DNA of 64,000 bases from Peptococcaceae bacterium SCADC1_2_3. Its GTDB lineage: Bacteria > Bacillota > Desulfotomaculia > Desulfotomaculales > Nap2-2B. The DNA lies in NCBI GenBank assembly GCA_000681355.2, contig JJNX02000002.1:27192-91191 (forward strand). The letters run 5' to 3'. The notes beneath the pieces are model-generated. The model did no database searches. It was not told the origin of the DNA and was given only the letters and a program-made list of their open reading frames with translations. Of this stretch, positions 30,170 through 40,698 are shown piece by piece (within the stretch, counting starts at the first letter, position 1; each line of letters begins with the position of its first letter). Made by a program: the position numbers and the translations under genes.

Positions 30170-30867
30170 CGGTTATTCACCTCTGGTGGAACAGATATGA
30201 TTTCTTCTTTAATTAATTGGCCATCGCGAAAAAACAAAATGCGTTTGGCGTAAGCGGCTATTTCCTGCTCGTGAGTAACCAGCACAATAGTGGTTCCCTG
30301 CCGGTGCAGTTTTTTAAAAATGGTCATGACTTCCGTACTGGCGCGAGAATCCAGGTTTCCGGTAGGCTCGTCGGCCAAAATTACGGCGGGCTGGTTGACC
30401 AGGGCCCTGGCGATAGCCACCCGCTGTCTTTCTCCCCCGGAAATTTCCGGAGGGCGGTGCCCGGCCCATTCCAAAAGGCCTACCTGGTTTAGGACTTCCT
30501 GAGCACGCTGCCGGCGTTCTTTGGCCGGCGCTCCGGCGTAAATCATGGGCAACTCTACGTTCCGCAGGATATTTAAACGGGGTAAAAGATTAAAGGTTTG
30601 GAAGACAAAACCTATTTTCTGGTTGCGGACGCGGGCCAGTTCATCTTCGTTTAAGAGACTGACTTCACTATTGTCTAAGAAATAGCTTCCCGAAGTGGGG
30701 CGGTCAAGACAACCAAGGATATTTAAAAAAGTGGATTTGCCGGAGCCGGAAGGGCCCATAACGGCCACAAACTCTCCTTTTTCAATGGCCACGGATACTT
30801 CCTTTAAGGCCGTAAAAGAAATTTTTCCGCTCTGGTAAACTTTTGTTAATTGCTTGACGGTTATCAT
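30166..30867 (-). CDS. ABC transporter ATP-binding protein (LolD/MacB type)
   Basis: GPSGSGKSTFLNILGCLDRPTSG...ISGGERQRVAIARALVNQPAVILADEPTGNLDS. Confidence 0.95.
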   Translation of the reverse strand: MITVKQLTKVYQSGKISFTALKEVSVAIEKGEFVAVMGPSGSGKSTFLNILGCLDRPTSGSYFLDNSEVSLLNEDELARVRNQKIGFVFQTFNLLPRLNILRNVELPMIYAGAPAKERRQRAQEVLNQVGLLEWAGHRPPEISGGERQRVAIARALVNQPAVILADEPTGNLDSRASTEVMTIFKKLHRQGTTIVLVTHEQEIAAYAKRILFFRDGQLIKEEIISVPPEVNNR

Positions 30868-32114
30868 TTTTCTTTTTCCTTTTCCTTTACGGTTTGTCCC
30901 TGCCGCAGGTTTTTAGGAGGGTTAATAATTACTTTTTCGCCTTTTTTAACTCCTTGTTTAACCTCCAGGTAAAGTTCATTACCCGGACCGGTCTTAACCA
31001 GGGTGTACCTGGCCCGGCCCTCTTTAACCACAAAGACGGCCTGTTCCTTGTCTTTCTCTATTACGGCTTCGTAAGGAACTACCGTAGCCCTTTTGCTTTC
31101 TTTGGTGGTGATGGTTAAATCAACCGTGTAACCGGGGCGCAAGCCTTCCGTTGAGCCAAAAGGCTTTATTTCTACGGCAACGGCGGGATTTGGGTTGTCT
31201 TGTTTGGCTTCATCCAAAGCAGACTTAACGGCCGTTGGCGCTACCCGGCTAATCATCCCCCGGTATTCTTTTTGGGGCAGGGCGGGGCAGGAAAACCTTA
31301 CTTTTTGGCCTTGAGCTAAAAGGCCGCTGTCGCTTTCGGCTATATCAGCGTTTATCTCCAACTGTTCAGGGTTGCCGATAACAAAAAGAAGGGTGCCGGG
31401 TGAAACATAGCTTCCCTTCTGACCGTTGCAAATTAGCACCACTCCCTCTTGACCGGCCCTTAAAACAATATTTTCCATCTGCTGACGGATGTTTTTTACC
31501 TCCACCCGGGCCTGCTCCATCCTTGCCCGGGCGGTTTCTACTTCTTCTTTGGAAGGGCCGTTAACTAAAAGGTCATAACCGGCTTTGGCCGCCTGGTAAT
31601 TTGCCTCCCGTTTTTTTGCCTCCCTTTCAGCCTCTTCCAGCTCTATTATTGTGATCGCTTCCTGTTCAAATAACCGGTGGGTGCGCTCCAGTTTCTTTTG
31701 GGCGTCTTTTAATTCCAATCCGGCTTGGGTTAAAGCAGCCTTTTCCCGTACAATTTCTTCCGGACGGGGACCGCTTTGCAGTTTGGCCAGTTCTATTTCC
31801 TGGATGTTTAAACCGGCCAGAGCCTCTTCCAGGCGGTTTTCAAGGGAAGTTTGATCCAAACGGGCAAGAACCTGGCCTGCCCCTACCATATCTCCTGCCT
31901 CTGCCGCAAGTTCGGTTAGCAAGCCGCTGCTTTCAGCGTAAATTTCTTGTTTACCTAAAGCCTCAACCCGGCCGGTGGCAAAAACAGTAAACACCAGGTC
32001 TTTTAATTCCACTGAAGCGGTCTGGACCAAAACAGGTGCTTCTTTAGCCTGCCTGGATAGATTAAAGTAAACCGTGGCCCCGATAACTAAAATAAGACCA
32101 ATAATTAACAGCAC
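30864..32114 (-). CDS. Efflux periplasmic adaptor (HlyD/MacA type)
   Basis: Signal anchor, coiled coil with LQSGPRPEEIVREKAAL, barrel-sandwich residues; overlaps the ABC genes. Confidence 0.9.
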   Translation of the reverse strand: MLLIIGLILVIGATVYFNLSRQAKEAPVLVQTASVELKDLVFTVFATGRVEALGKQEIYAESSGLLTELAAEAGDMVGAGQVLARLDQTSLENRLEEALAGLNIQEIELAKLQSGPRPEEIVREKAALTQAGLELKDAQKKLERTHRLFEQEAITIIELEEAEREAKKREANYQAAKAGYDLLVNGPSKEEVETARARMEQARVEVKNIRQQMENIVLRAGQEGVVLICNGQKGSYVSPGTLLFVIGNPEQLEINADIAESDSGLLAQGQKVRFSCPALPQKEYRGMISRVAPTAVKSALDEAKQDNPNPAVAVEIKPFGSTEGLRPGYTVDLTITTKESKRATVVPYEAVIEKDKEQAVFVVKEGRARYTLVKTGPGNELYLEVKQGVKKGEKVIINPPKNLRQGQTVKEKEKEK

Positions 32115-32178
32115 TTTTCCCGGGAAAAAGCGCTTTTTTACAACCGGTTGAGTATTTATTTCCGCACTTAAAATGGAC

Positions 32179-32928
32179 TTAAAAACCTCCTAATCCTTTA
32201 GCGCCAAAGGGGTTGGCTATTATAACCGCCCCGTAAATTACCCAGAGAATAAAGATAAAGGCCGCGGTTTTACTAAAGCTTGTTTTTAAAGCCACCGCTC
32301 CACCCAAGGCAAGCAAGGCAATAGACCACAGGCCAAAAGGGTCAACGAGGGATAAAACCCTAAAGGTCAAACTGCCGCTTTCGGCCGGTAAAAACATGGC
32401 TAAACTGGTGGTGATATTTTTTAAGTCTTCGGCCGGGCGCAGGGCAATTAAGACGCCCTGGATTAAGCCGGCTATGGTGGTGGGGACATAAGCAAACACA
32501 CTCACTGCGTAAAGAGATCTGAAAGATGTTCTTTTGCTCGTTAAGTAGCCAAACAAAAGAAGTAAAACTGCGGTAAGCAGCCAGAACAAAAGGGGTCCGA
32601 TAACCGCACCTAAAATAGCCGTAACCGAGGTTACCGTCCCGGCTATTCCTTTAAAGGCCGCGGCCTCTGGCGGCATTGGCCCGGCTTTTTCCATCATTAA
32701 AGCCGTAAAATCTTTTAGCTTGGGTAAACAAAGCAAGGCGATCAGCAAATTTACCGCGCATAATACGATGGCACCGCCAATAAAATTAGGACGTTCGGCA
32801 ATGTCCAAAAAAGCAGGGCGAGGGTTGACTATTACGCCGGTTAGTCTTTGCCAGAGGCTAAGGTTTTTAATCCCGGCGCCAGGCTCAGGGGTATTATCAG
32901 GAACATTATCAGGAACATCATTAACCAA
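32179..32928 (-). CDS. Yip1-family membrane protein
   Basis: LTGVIVNPRPAFLDIAERPNFIGGAIVLCAVNLLIALL...multiple TM segments, YAVSVFAYVPTTIAGLIQGVL. Confidence 0.7.
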   Translation of the reverse strand: MVNDVPDNVPDNTPEPGAGIKNLSLWQRLTGVIVNPRPAFLDIAERPNFIGGAIVLCAVNLLIALLCLPKLKDFTALMMEKAGPMPPEAAAFKGIAGTVTSVTAILGAVIGPLLFWLLTAVLLLLFGYLTSKRTSFRSLYAVSVFAYVPTTIAGLIQGVLIALRPAEDLKNITTSLAMFLPAESGSLTFRVLSLVDPFGLWSIALLALGGAVALKTSFSKTAAFIFILWVIYGAVIIANPFGAKGLGGF

Positions 32929-33047
32929 TTTATAACACCGCCTTTAAAAATAATGATTCTTAGTTTAATATTATTCTTCTTTAACTTCCTAATTTCCTGC
33001 AAAATATTACATTTTCTAAAAATTATTAAGGACAAAATGCAAAACAA

Positions 33048-33441
33048 AATGGGGGTCAGGTCTTGAAATATCATTTTTTAACCAGCCTTTACTTGAACAC
33101 CTTACTGGTCGTTGCTGACCGTTGTGTAATGAATTTTTATCTGCTTAGCTGTCTCATGCCGGTAGAAATGTTAGCGTCAGGAGTTTCGAACATGAGGTGA
33201 TAATGGTTATCCATGAAACAATAAACATGACATGACCAATTGTATCGTTTTAAAACCAAGCCCAGTATACTTTAGAAAATTTTCTCTATCCCGGTCACCG
33301 CTGAAAATCTTTTGCTTCGCATTTCCGCGGGTAGTGATATGGTGATATGGCAGACAGCACCAGGATACTCTATTCTTAATGGTCTGGTCATGTGGATATT
33401 ATAATAAACATTTTCTTATATTTCAAGACCTGACCCCCATT
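33048..33441 (-). mobile_element. Decayed REP-associated tyrosine (Y1/HUH) transposase element with 24-bp inverted ends
   Basis: AATGGGGGTCAGGTCTTGAAATAT (33048-33071) is the exact reverse complement of ATATTTCAAGACCTGACCCCCATT (33418-33441). The minus-strand interior reads MTRPLRIEYPGAVCHIT...and, out of frame, FMDNHYHLMFETPDANISTGMRQLS. Confidence 0.85.
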
Positions 33442-33547
33442 CACCCCCTGACAAGACAACACCGCTAATTGGTTTTCATAAAGTTACCGTAAAAATTTCT
33501 TGACAACGAATTAAAAGTTTGTTAAATTAATTAGGACATTTAAAAAA

Positions 33548-33656
33548 CTCCTTGAAAGCGGTCCCGTGAGGCCGGTAAGGAAAAATAAGGGTTAAAAATA
33601 AGATTTTTAAGAGGTTAAACTTAAACCTGCTTACCGGTGAAGCAGGTTTTTTAATG
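33548..33656 (+). promoter_or_regulatory. PyrR-type attenuator leader of the pyr operon
   Basis: GCGGTCCCGTGAGGCCGGTAAGG (PyrR binding-loop-like), then terminator AACCTGCTTACCGGTGAAGCAGGTTTTTT; CCGGTAAG at 33572 is complementary to CTTACCGG at 33630, giving mutually exclusive folds. Confidence 0.8.
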
Positions 33657-33735
33657 TAAACTTAAATGACCACTCAATTACCATGACCTACCATTTAACT
33701 ATCATGACAAGTAAAAGAGAAAAAAGAGGGGTTGA

Positions 33736-34692
33736 ATGGCATTAAAGAATGAAAGTATGAGCTTAAAAAAGAAGCACTTGCTTGATATGCAAAGTATTGC
33801 TCCAGAGGAAATTAAACTTATTTTAGACACTGCTTCTTCAATGAAAGAAATTCTTTTCCGGTCCATTAAGAAAGTGCCTACCCTAAGGGGACGTACTATT
33901 GCCAATGTTTTTTACGAACCAAGCACCAGAACGCGCGTCTCTTTTGAGCTGGCGGCTAAGTACTTGAGCGCTGATTGTATTAATGTTTCTGCTGCGGCCA
34001 GCAGTATTGTTAAAGGTGAAAGCTTGGTGGACACCGCCCGCACCCTAAGAGCCATGGGGGCTGATGTAATTGTGCTGCGCCACCCGTATTCAGGGGCCCC
34101 ATATCATCTAGCCAAACTGGTTTCGGCTTGTGTAATTAACGCCGGCGATGGAACGCACGAACACCCTACCCAAGCACTTTTAGACCTGTTTACGGTGCAG
34201 GAGGCAAAAGGTGAACTAGCAGCCTTAAAAATAGCAATTGTTGGTGATATTTTACACAGCCGGGTGGCCCGTTCGAACATTTTGGGTTTTACTAAAATGG
34301 GGGCAACGGTGAGAATATGTGGGCCAACTACCATGATTCCCGTAGCTATTGAGCGCACTGGCGCCCATCTTTACACCCAGGTGGAAGAGGCTTTAGACGG
34401 GGTTGACGTGGTTATGATGCTGAGGCTGCAGTTAGAGCGGCAGCAACAAGGACTGTTTCCTAGTGTAAGGGAATACACCCGGTTATACGGGTTAGACCAG
34501 CAGAGATTGGCCCTGGCAAAGCCCGATGCCTTGGTAATGCATCCGGGACCGTTAAATAGGGGCGTGGAAATTACTAGTGCGGTCGCCGATAGTGCTCAGT
34601 CGGTAATTAATACTCAGGTAACTAATGGGGTGGCGGTACGAATGGCGCTTTTATATCTTTTAGCCGGACGTTTTACGGGAGGTCAAGAATGA
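33736..34692 (+). CDS. pyrB: Aspartate carbamoyltransferase catalytic subunit
   Basis: [19 protein letters not shown]...[15 protein letters not shown]-like...[19 protein letters not shown]...[13 protein letters not shown]. Confidence 0.96.
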   Translation: MALKNESMSLKKKHLLDMQSIAPEEIKLILDTASSMKEILFRSIKKVPTLRGRTIANVFYEPSTRTRVSFELAAKYLSADCINVSAAASSIVKGESLVDTARTLRAMGADVIVLRHPYSGAPYHLAKLVSACVINAGDGTHEHPTQALLDLFTVQEAKGELAALKIAIVGDILHSRVARSNILGFTKMGATVRICGPTTMIPVAIERTGAHLYTQVEEALDGVDVVMMLRLQLERQQQGLFPSVREYTRLYGLDQQRLALAKPDALVMHPGPLNRGVEITSAVADSAQSVINTQVTNGVAVRMALLYLLAGRFTGGQE

Positions 34693-36053
34693 AGTTACTG
34701 CTTAAAGACGGTAATGTAATCAATCCTTTAAATAAAACTATTAATATACAGGACATACTAATTGTAGATGGTAAAGTGGCAGCCATAGGAAGGGAATTGG
34801 CCGCCAGCTTAGACTTAGACTTAAGTAGGTCAACCAGTGGCACAGGCTTCCAGCCTGTGGTTTTTAATGATGAAGAGACAATCAAGGACGCTTGTCCTAC
34901 CATTTCTGTTATTAACGCCAAAGGTAAGTATGTGGTTCCAGGATTAATTGATATGCATGTCCACCTGCGTGAACCAGGTTTTGAAGAGAAGGAAACAATT
35001 GCTACCGGTACCCAGGCTGCGGCCCGGGGGGGATTTACCGGTATAGTTTGTATGCCGAACACTGAACCGCCTGCCGATAATCAGGCGGTTATTTCTTTTA
35101 TTCAGCAAGTGGCCCAAAAAACAGGAGTAGTTAATGTCTTTCCGGTAGGAACCATAACGCAGGGCCGGGCCGGAAAAGAGCTTTCGGAAATGGCCTCACT
35201 GGCGGCGCAAGGGGTAGTCGCCTTCTCTGATGACGGGGCCCCGGTAGTTAACGCCAAATTAATGCGTCACGCTATGGAATACGCTAAAATGTTGGACTTG
35301 CCCGTTATTTCCCACTGTGAAGAACCGGCTTTGGCTGCGCAGGGCATGATGCACGAAGGGTTTACGTCAACCATGTTGGGCTTGAAAGGTATTCCTGCCG
35401 CCGCTGAAGAGGTTATGGTCGCCAGGGATATTATCTTAGCCAATTTAACCGGTTGTCACCTTCATATTGCCCACGTAAGCACTGCCGGCAGCGTAGAGTT
35501 GGTGAGAGCGGCCAAAGAAAAGGGAATAAAGGTAACCTGCGAGGTTACCCCTCACCATTTTACCTTAACTGATGAGGCGGTAAGTAGTTATGACCCCCAA
35601 ACAAAAGTAAATCCTCCCTTGCGAAGCAAAGCCGATGTAGTTGCTCTTCAAGCAGGACTTAAGGACGGAACCATTGACGTTATTGCAACTGATCACGCGC
35701 CGCATACGCAAGAAGAAAAAGAACTGGAATTTGAGCTAGCCCCTTTTGGAATGGTGGGCTTAGAAACAGCGGTTGGTTTAGTCTGGACAAAACTGGTTAT
35801 CCCAGGAATTCTGACTTCTTGCGAAGCCGTGGCCAAAATGACGGTTAATCCAGCCCGTATTTTAAACCTTAAGAAAGGCTTAATTGAAATAGGAGCGGAA
35901 GCAGATATTACCGTTATTGACCCTGAATTAACTTGCGTGGTAAAACCAGAAGAATTTGCCAGTAAAGGACGCAATACCCCTTTTAGCGGTTGGTCCTTAA
36001 AAGGCTTACCTGTAGCTACCATTGTAGGTGGCGAGGTTAAGTGGATAAAATAA
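34689..36053 (+). CDS. pyrC: Dihydroorotase, with repeat-encoded internal insertion
   Basis: [53 protein letters not shown]...HCEEPALA...[13 protein letters not shown]. Confidence 0.95.
   Translation: MKLLLKDGNVINPLNKTINIQDILIVDGKVAAIGRELAASLDLDLSRSTSGTGFQPVVFNDEETIKDACPTISVINAKGKYVVPGLIDMHVHLREPGFEEKETIATGTQAAARGGFTGIVCMPNTEPPADNQAVISFIQQVAQKTGVVNVFPVGTITQGRAGKELSEMASLAAQGVVAFSDDGAPVVNAKLMRHAMEYAKMLDLPVISHCEEPALAAQGMMHEGFTSTMLGLKGIPAAAEEVMVARDIILANLTGCHLHIAHVSTAGSVELVRAAKEKGIKVTCEVTPHHFTLTDEAVSSYDPQTKVNPPLRSKADVVALQAGLKDGTIDVIATDHAPHTQEEKELEFELAPFGMVGLETAVGLVWTKLVIPGILTSCEAVAKMTVNPARILNLKKGLIEIGAEADITVIDPELTCVVKPEEFASKGRNTPFSGWSLKGLPVATIVGGEVKWIK
34823..34901 (+). repeat. 79-bp palindrome-rich repeat in frame inside pyrC
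   Basis: AAGTAGGTCAACCAGTGGCACAGGCTTCCAGCCTGTGGTTTTTAATGATGAAGAGACAATCAAGGACGCTTGTCCTACC; 73/79 identical by eye to the reverse complement of 47684..47762. Confidence 0.9.
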
Positions 36054-36145
36054 GGGGACGGTTCTGTTGACAGCTAAGACAGCTAAGAGTAAATATGACT
36101 GGACTTGAAAAGGATTTAATATACGCTGTCAACAGAACCGTCCCC
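36054..36145. repeat. REPIN/MITE-like inverted repeat between pyrC and carA
   Basis: GGGGACGGTTCTGTTGACAGC ... GCTGTCAACAGAACCGTCCCC perfect 21-bp inverted ends. Confidence 0.88.
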
Positions 36146-36167
36146 AAGGCAAGGTGGTGAAATGTAA

Positions 36168-37283
36168 ATGAAGGCCCTGATTGCTTTAGAAGACGGTACT
36201 ATTTTTGAAGGGGAATCTTTTACCGGTTCCGGAGAGATTAGCGGGGAAATTGTTTTTAACACCAGCATGACCGGTTACCAGGAAATCTTGACCGATCCTT
36301 CTTATAAAGGGCAAATTGTAACCATGACTTACCCTTTAATCGGTAATTATGGTATCAACCAAGAGGATATGGAATCCCGGCGCATCCAGGTAGAAGGTTT
36401 TATTGTGCACGAGTACCAACCTTTTTACAGCAACTGGCGCGCGAATAAAAGCCTGGCGCAATTTTTAAAAGAGAACAAGGTTTTAGGAATTGAAGGGGTA
36501 GATACCAGAGCCCTGACGCGGCACCTGCGCCTGGAAGGAGCTATGAAAGGGGTGATTTCCACGCTTGATTTAGATCCTGCTTCCCTGGTAAAAAAAGCGA
36601 TTAATGCTCCTTCTCTAATCGGGCGTGATTTAGTGCGTGAGGTTACCTGGCCCAAACCATATTACTGGAAAGGTGGTCCGATTGAAGAACCGCTTCCGAC
36701 ACCTTTGACACCATACCGGGTGGTGGCTTTAGATTTAGGAGTAAAATTTAACATTCTCCGTCAACTGGAAAAAGAATGTACGGTACTGGTTTTGCCGGCC
36801 CATACCAGCGCGGCCAAAATTCTTTCCTTAAACCCGGACGGTATCTTTTTATCTAACGGCCCGGGCGACCCGGCCGGGGTTAGTTACGTGGTGGAAACTG
36901 TCCGCCGGTTAATTGGCCAAAAGCCCATTTTCGGTATATGTCTGGGGCACCAGATTTTAGGGCTAGCATTAGGGGGTAAAACCTTTAAACTAAAGTTTGG
37001 ACACCGGGGGGCCAACCAGCCGGTAAAAAATTTATTATCTGGCCGGGTGGAAATAACCGCTCAGAATCACGGCTTTTGTGTTGATCTTGATTCTCTTGAT
37101 CAAGAGGCAGTCGAGCTTACCCACCTTAATTTAAACGATAACACGTGCGAGGGGATGCGACACCGCCAACTACCTATTTTTTCCGTGCAGTACCACCCGG
37201 AAAATTCTCCTGGACCGCATGATGCCAGTTATCTTTTTGACCAGTTTTTTGAACTCATGAAAAAACATAAAAACAGGAGCTAA
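36168..37283 (+). CDS. carA: Carbamoyl-phosphate synthase small subunit
   Basis: [64 protein letters not shown]...[16 protein letters not shown]...[14 protein letters not shown]. Confidence 0.96.
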   Translation: MKALIALEDGTIFEGESFTGSGEISGEIVFNTSMTGYQEILTDPSYKGQIVTMTYPLIGNYGINQEDMESRRIQVEGFIVHEYQPFYSNWRANKSLAQFLKENKVLGIEGVDTRALTRHLRLEGAMKGVISTLDLDPASLVKKAINAPSLIGRDLVREVTWPKPYYWKGGPIEEPLPTPLTPYRVVALDLGVKFNILRQLEKECTVLVLPAHTSAAKILSLNPDGIFLSNGPGDPAGVSYVVETVRRLIGQKPIFGICLGHQILGLALGGKTFKLKFGHRGANQPVKNLLSGRVEITAQNHGFCVDLDSLDQEAVELTHLNLNDNTCEGMRHRQLPIFSVQYHPENSPGPHDASYLFDQFFELMKKHKNRS

Positions 37284-37288
37284 AAAAT

Positions 37289-40200
37289 ATGCCGAGACGA
37301 GACGACCTAAAGAAAATATTAATTATTGGTTCGGGACCTATTATAATTGGGCAGGCCTGTGAGTTTGATTACTCTGGGACCCAAGCATGCAAAGCGTTAC
37401 GTGAGGAAGGCTTTGAGGTGGTGCTGGTAAACAGCAACCCGGCCACCATTATGACCGACCCGGAGATGGCTGACCGTACTTATATTGAACCCATTACTCC
37501 TGAGGTAGTAGCTAAAGTAATTAAAAAAGAACGGCCGGATGCCCTTTTACCGACCCTGGGGGGGCAGACTGCTCTTAACACGGCCGTTAAGGTTGCGGAA
37601 ATGGGCGTGCTTAGCTCTTTTGGGGTGGAAATGATTGGTGCTTCCCCGCAGGTAATTCATAAAGCAGAGAACAGGGAGCTTTTCCGGCAGGCCATGCAAA
37701 ATATTGGCCTGCGTGTTCCAAAAAGCGGTATTGCCCGCAATCGTGAGCAGGCCGGACAAATTGCCCGGGAAATAGGGTTTCCCCTTATTATTCGCCCCAG
37801 TTTTACCTTGGGAGGAACAGGAGGCGGTGTCGCGTACAGCCGTGAGGATTTGGATGTTTTGGTCGCCCAAGGGCTTGACCGCAGTTTGATTCACGAGATT
37901 ATGCTGGAAGAATCTGTTATTGGCTGGAAGGAATATGAACTTGAAGTAATGCGCGATAAAAAAGATAATGTGGTTATTATTTGCAGCATTGAAAACCTTG
38001 ACCCGATGGGGGTTCATACGGGGGACAGTATTACCGTTGCTCCCGCGCAAACTTTAACGGATAAAGAATACCAGTTAATGCGGGACGCGGCCATTGCCAT
38101 TATCCGCGAGATAGGGGTAGAAACAGGCGGCTCTAACATTCAATTTGCGGTTAACCCTGAAAATAGCGAAATGGTAGTCATTGAAATGAACCCGCGGGTT
38201 TCGCGCAGTTCAGCCCTGGCTTCTAAGGTTACGGGCTTTCCCATTGCTAAAATTGCCGCCAAACTAGCGGTAGGATATTATTTAGATGAGCTTCCCAACG
38301 ATATCACCAAGGAGACAAAGGCTTCCTTTGAGCCTACCATTGATTACTGCGTGGTAAAAATTCCCCGCTGGACCTTTGAAAAATTTCCGGATACCGAAGA
38401 TTTAATTACCACGTCCATGAAATCAGTGGGCGAAGTGATGGCCATTGGCCGGACTTTTAAAGAAGCCTTGCAAAAAGGCCTGCGCTCTCTAGAAATTGGC
38501 TGTCCTGGCTTAGATACCGGTTGGCTGAAAAGCTCCTTGCCTTCCCGGGAAGAAATTGAACAAAATCTTCTAACCCCTAACTCCAAGCGTATTTTTTACC
38601 TGGGGGCGGCTTTTAAAGCTGGTTTAAAATGCGAGGAGGTTTATGAACTAACCAAAATTGACCCCTGGTTTTTGCAGCAGGTTAAGCAAATTATAGACTT
38701 AGAGCAGGAAATTGCCGGCACGAAACCTCTACCGTTAGACCGGTTAAAAAAAGCAAAAAAGTACGGGTTTTCCGACCGCCAGTTAAGTATTTTAACATCA
38801 AGCACCGAGGAAGAAATAAGGCAAAAGCGTAAGTCAGCCGGCCTACACCCGGTTTATAAACTGGTGGATACTTGCGCGGCTGAGTTTGAGGCTTATACTC
38901 CTTATTACTACTCCACATACGAAGTAGAAGATGAAGTAAGGGTTGATCCAACCAATAAAAAGAAGGTAATGATTTTAGGGAGCGGGCCTAACCGCATCGG
39001 CCAGGGTATTGAGTTTGATTACTGCTGCGTGCACGCCTCCATGGCCTTGCGGGAAGAAGGCTATACCTCCATTATGGTGAACAGCAATCCGGAAACGGTA
39101 AGTACGGATTATGATATTTCTGACCGGCTTTACTTTGAACCTTTAACCTTAGAGGATGTCCTGCATATTGTGGAAAAAGAAAAACCCTTAGGGGTGATTG
39201 TTCAGTTTGGCGGGCAAACTCCCCTTAATTTAACCATTCCGCTTCACAAAGCCGGCGTTCCAATTTTAGGTACTTCCCCGGACAGCGTTGACCGGGCTGA
39301 AGACCGCAAGCGTTTTCAAGTCCTCCTAAAAAAATTAGGTTTGAGCCAGCCACCAAACGGCACAGCCATAAATTTAAAAGAAGCCATCCAGGTGGCCAAC
39401 TCAATTGGTTATCCGATTGTGGTGCGACCTTCGTACGTTTTAGGAGGAAGGGCAATGCGCATTGTTTATGACGCAGCGGACTTAAAAACCTATATTACCT
39501 CCGCCGTTCTTGCTTCTCCGGAGCACCCGGTGCTAATTGATAAATTTTTAGAAGATGCAATTGAGGTGGATGTAGACGCCATTTCTGACGGAGAAACGAT
39601 TGTTATTGGGGGCATTATGGAACACATTGAAGAAGCCGGTATTCATTCCGGAGACAGCGCCTGTGTGCTTCCCTCCCACACTTTAAAGCGTGAGGTTTGC
39701 GCCCAAATTAAAGAAAGTACCCGGGCATTGGCCAAAGAGCTAGGGGTAATTGGTTTAATGAACATTCAGTACGCGGTTAAAAATGACCTGCTTTACGTGT
39801 TGGAAGTTAACCCCCGTGCTTCCCGCACCGTTCCTTTTGTCAGTAAAGCCACCGGAATTCCTTTAGCCAAACTGGCCACCAAGGTAATGCTGGGTAAAAG
39901 CTTAAAAGAACTGGGATTGACGTCAGAAAAGGAAATAACGCACATTGCAATTAAAGAATCTGTTTTTCCCTTTGACCGTTTTCCTGGGGTGGATATTTTG
40001 CTGGGACCAGAAATGAAATCTACTGGCGAAGTAATGGGCATTGATTCTTCCTTTGGCCTTGCTTTTGCTAAATCTCAGTTAGCCGCAGGGCAAATGCTGC
40101 CTACGGCAGGTAGTGTCCTACTCAGCGTGCGTGATCATGATAAGCCGGCCCTTTACGCGGTAGCCGAAAAGTTTCACCAGATGGGTTTTGGTATTTTGGC

Positions 40201-40507
40201 CACCCGCGGAACAGTTGCCTATTTAAACCAAAAAGGCATTCCGGCCAAAAGAATATTAAAGGTTTCGGAAGGACGTCCTCACGTGGTAGATCGCATTAAA
40301 AACGGGGATATTCAAATGGTAGTAAATACCTCTTTAGGCAAAAGACGTACTCAGGATTCTTACCTAATTCGCCGTGCTTGTGTGGAGTACCGTCTTCCAT
40401 ACGCCACCACTATTGCCAGTGCTCACGCTATGGCTCAGGGTATCGACGCCATCAAGCATAACCGGCTTACAGTAAAAGCAATTCAAGAATACAACTTTGG
40501 TAGTTAG
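37289..40507 (+). CDS. carB: Carbamoyl-phosphate synthase large subunit
   Basis: [65 protein letters not shown]; two ATP-grasp halves. Confidence 0.97.
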   Translation: MPRRDDLKKILIIGSGPIIIGQACEFDYSGTQACKALREEGFEVVLVNSNPATIMTDPEMADRTYIEPITPEVVAKVIKKERPDALLPTLGGQTALNTAVKVAEMGVLSSFGVEMIGASPQVIHKAENRELFRQAMQNIGLRVPKSGIARNREQAGQIAREIGFPLIIRPSFTLGGTGGGVAYSREDLDVLVAQGLDRSLIHEIMLEESVIGWKEYELEVMRDKKDNVVIICSIENLDPMGVHTGDSITVAPAQTLTDKEYQLMRDAAIAIIREIGVETGGSNIQFAVNPENSEMVVIEMNPRVSRSSALASKVTGFPIAKIAAKLAVGYYLDELPNDITKETKASFEPTIDYCVVKIPRWTFEKFPDTEDLITTSMKSVGEVMAIGRTFKEALQKGLRSLEIGCPGLDTGWLKSSLPSREEIEQNLLTPNSKRIFYLGAAFKAGLKCEEVYELTKIDPWFLQQVKQIIDLEQEIAGTKPLPLDRLKKAKKYGFSDRQLSILTSSTEEEIRQKRKSAGLHPVYKLVDTCAAEFEAYTPYYYSTYEVEDEVRVDPTNKKKVMILGSGPNRIGQGIEFDYCCVHASMALREEGYTSIMVNSNPETVSTDYDISDRLYFEPLTLEDVLHIVEKEKPLGVIVQFGGQTPLNLTIPLHKAGVPILGTSPDSVDRAEDRKRFQVLLKKLGLSQPPNGTAINLKEAIQVANSIGYPIVVRPSYVLGGRAMRIVYDAADLKTYITSAVLASPEHPVLIDKFLEDAIEVDVDAISDGETIVIGGIMEHIEEAGIHSGDSACVLPSHTLKREVCAQIKESTRALAKELGVIGLMNIQYAVKNDLLYVLEVNPRASRTVPFVSKATGIPLAKLATKVMLGKSLKELGLTSEKEITHIAIKESVFPFDRFPGVDILLGPEMKSTGEVMGIDSSFGLAFAKSQLAAGQMLPTAGSVLLSVRDHDKPALYAVAEKFHQMGFGILATRGTVAYLNQKGIPAKRILKVSEGRPHVVDRIKNGDIQMVVNTSLGKRRTQDSYLIRRACVEYRLPYATTIASAHAMAQGIDAIKHNRLTVKAIQEYNFGS

Positions 40508-40528
40508 TAGAGTAAAAAAGAGAGACAA

Positions 40529-40579
40529 GGGGACGGTTCTGAAAAGGATTTAATATATGCTGTCAATAGAACCATCCCC
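40529..40579. repeat. Internally deleted copy of the 36054 repeat
   Basis: GGGGACGGTTCTGAAAAGGATTTAATATATGCTGTCAATAGAACCATCCCC; matches both ends of 36054..36145, about 41 nt of interior missing. Confidence 0.85.
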
Positions 40580-40586
40580 TTGGCTC

Positions 40587-40675
40587 TCCTAACGGGTGCA
40601 AATCACCGGCTGCAAATGAAGCGCATCTGAATTTGCAGTCCGAGTCCGAGTCCGAGTAAATTTGCCTTGTTAGAC
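40587..40675 (-). other. attC-like integron recombination site 1
   Basis: Minus strand GTCTAAC AAGGCAAATTTAC TCGGACTCGGACTCGGACTGCAAAT tcagatgcgcttc ATTTGCAGCCGG TGATTTGCACCC GTTAGGA; R''=GTCTAAC (RYYYAAC), paired arms with unpaired bases. Confidence 0.8.
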
Positions 40676-40698
40676 ATTTTGGGGGTATCTGCCAATAG

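Noticed and set aside
37547-38050. Minus-strand ORF of 167 aa inside carB
   Set aside because: Antisense to a strongly conserved gene; no family features.
40640-40657. CCGAGT x3 as a minisatellite or CRISPR-like array
   Set aside because: 6-bp units with no spacers, fully inside the attC arm.
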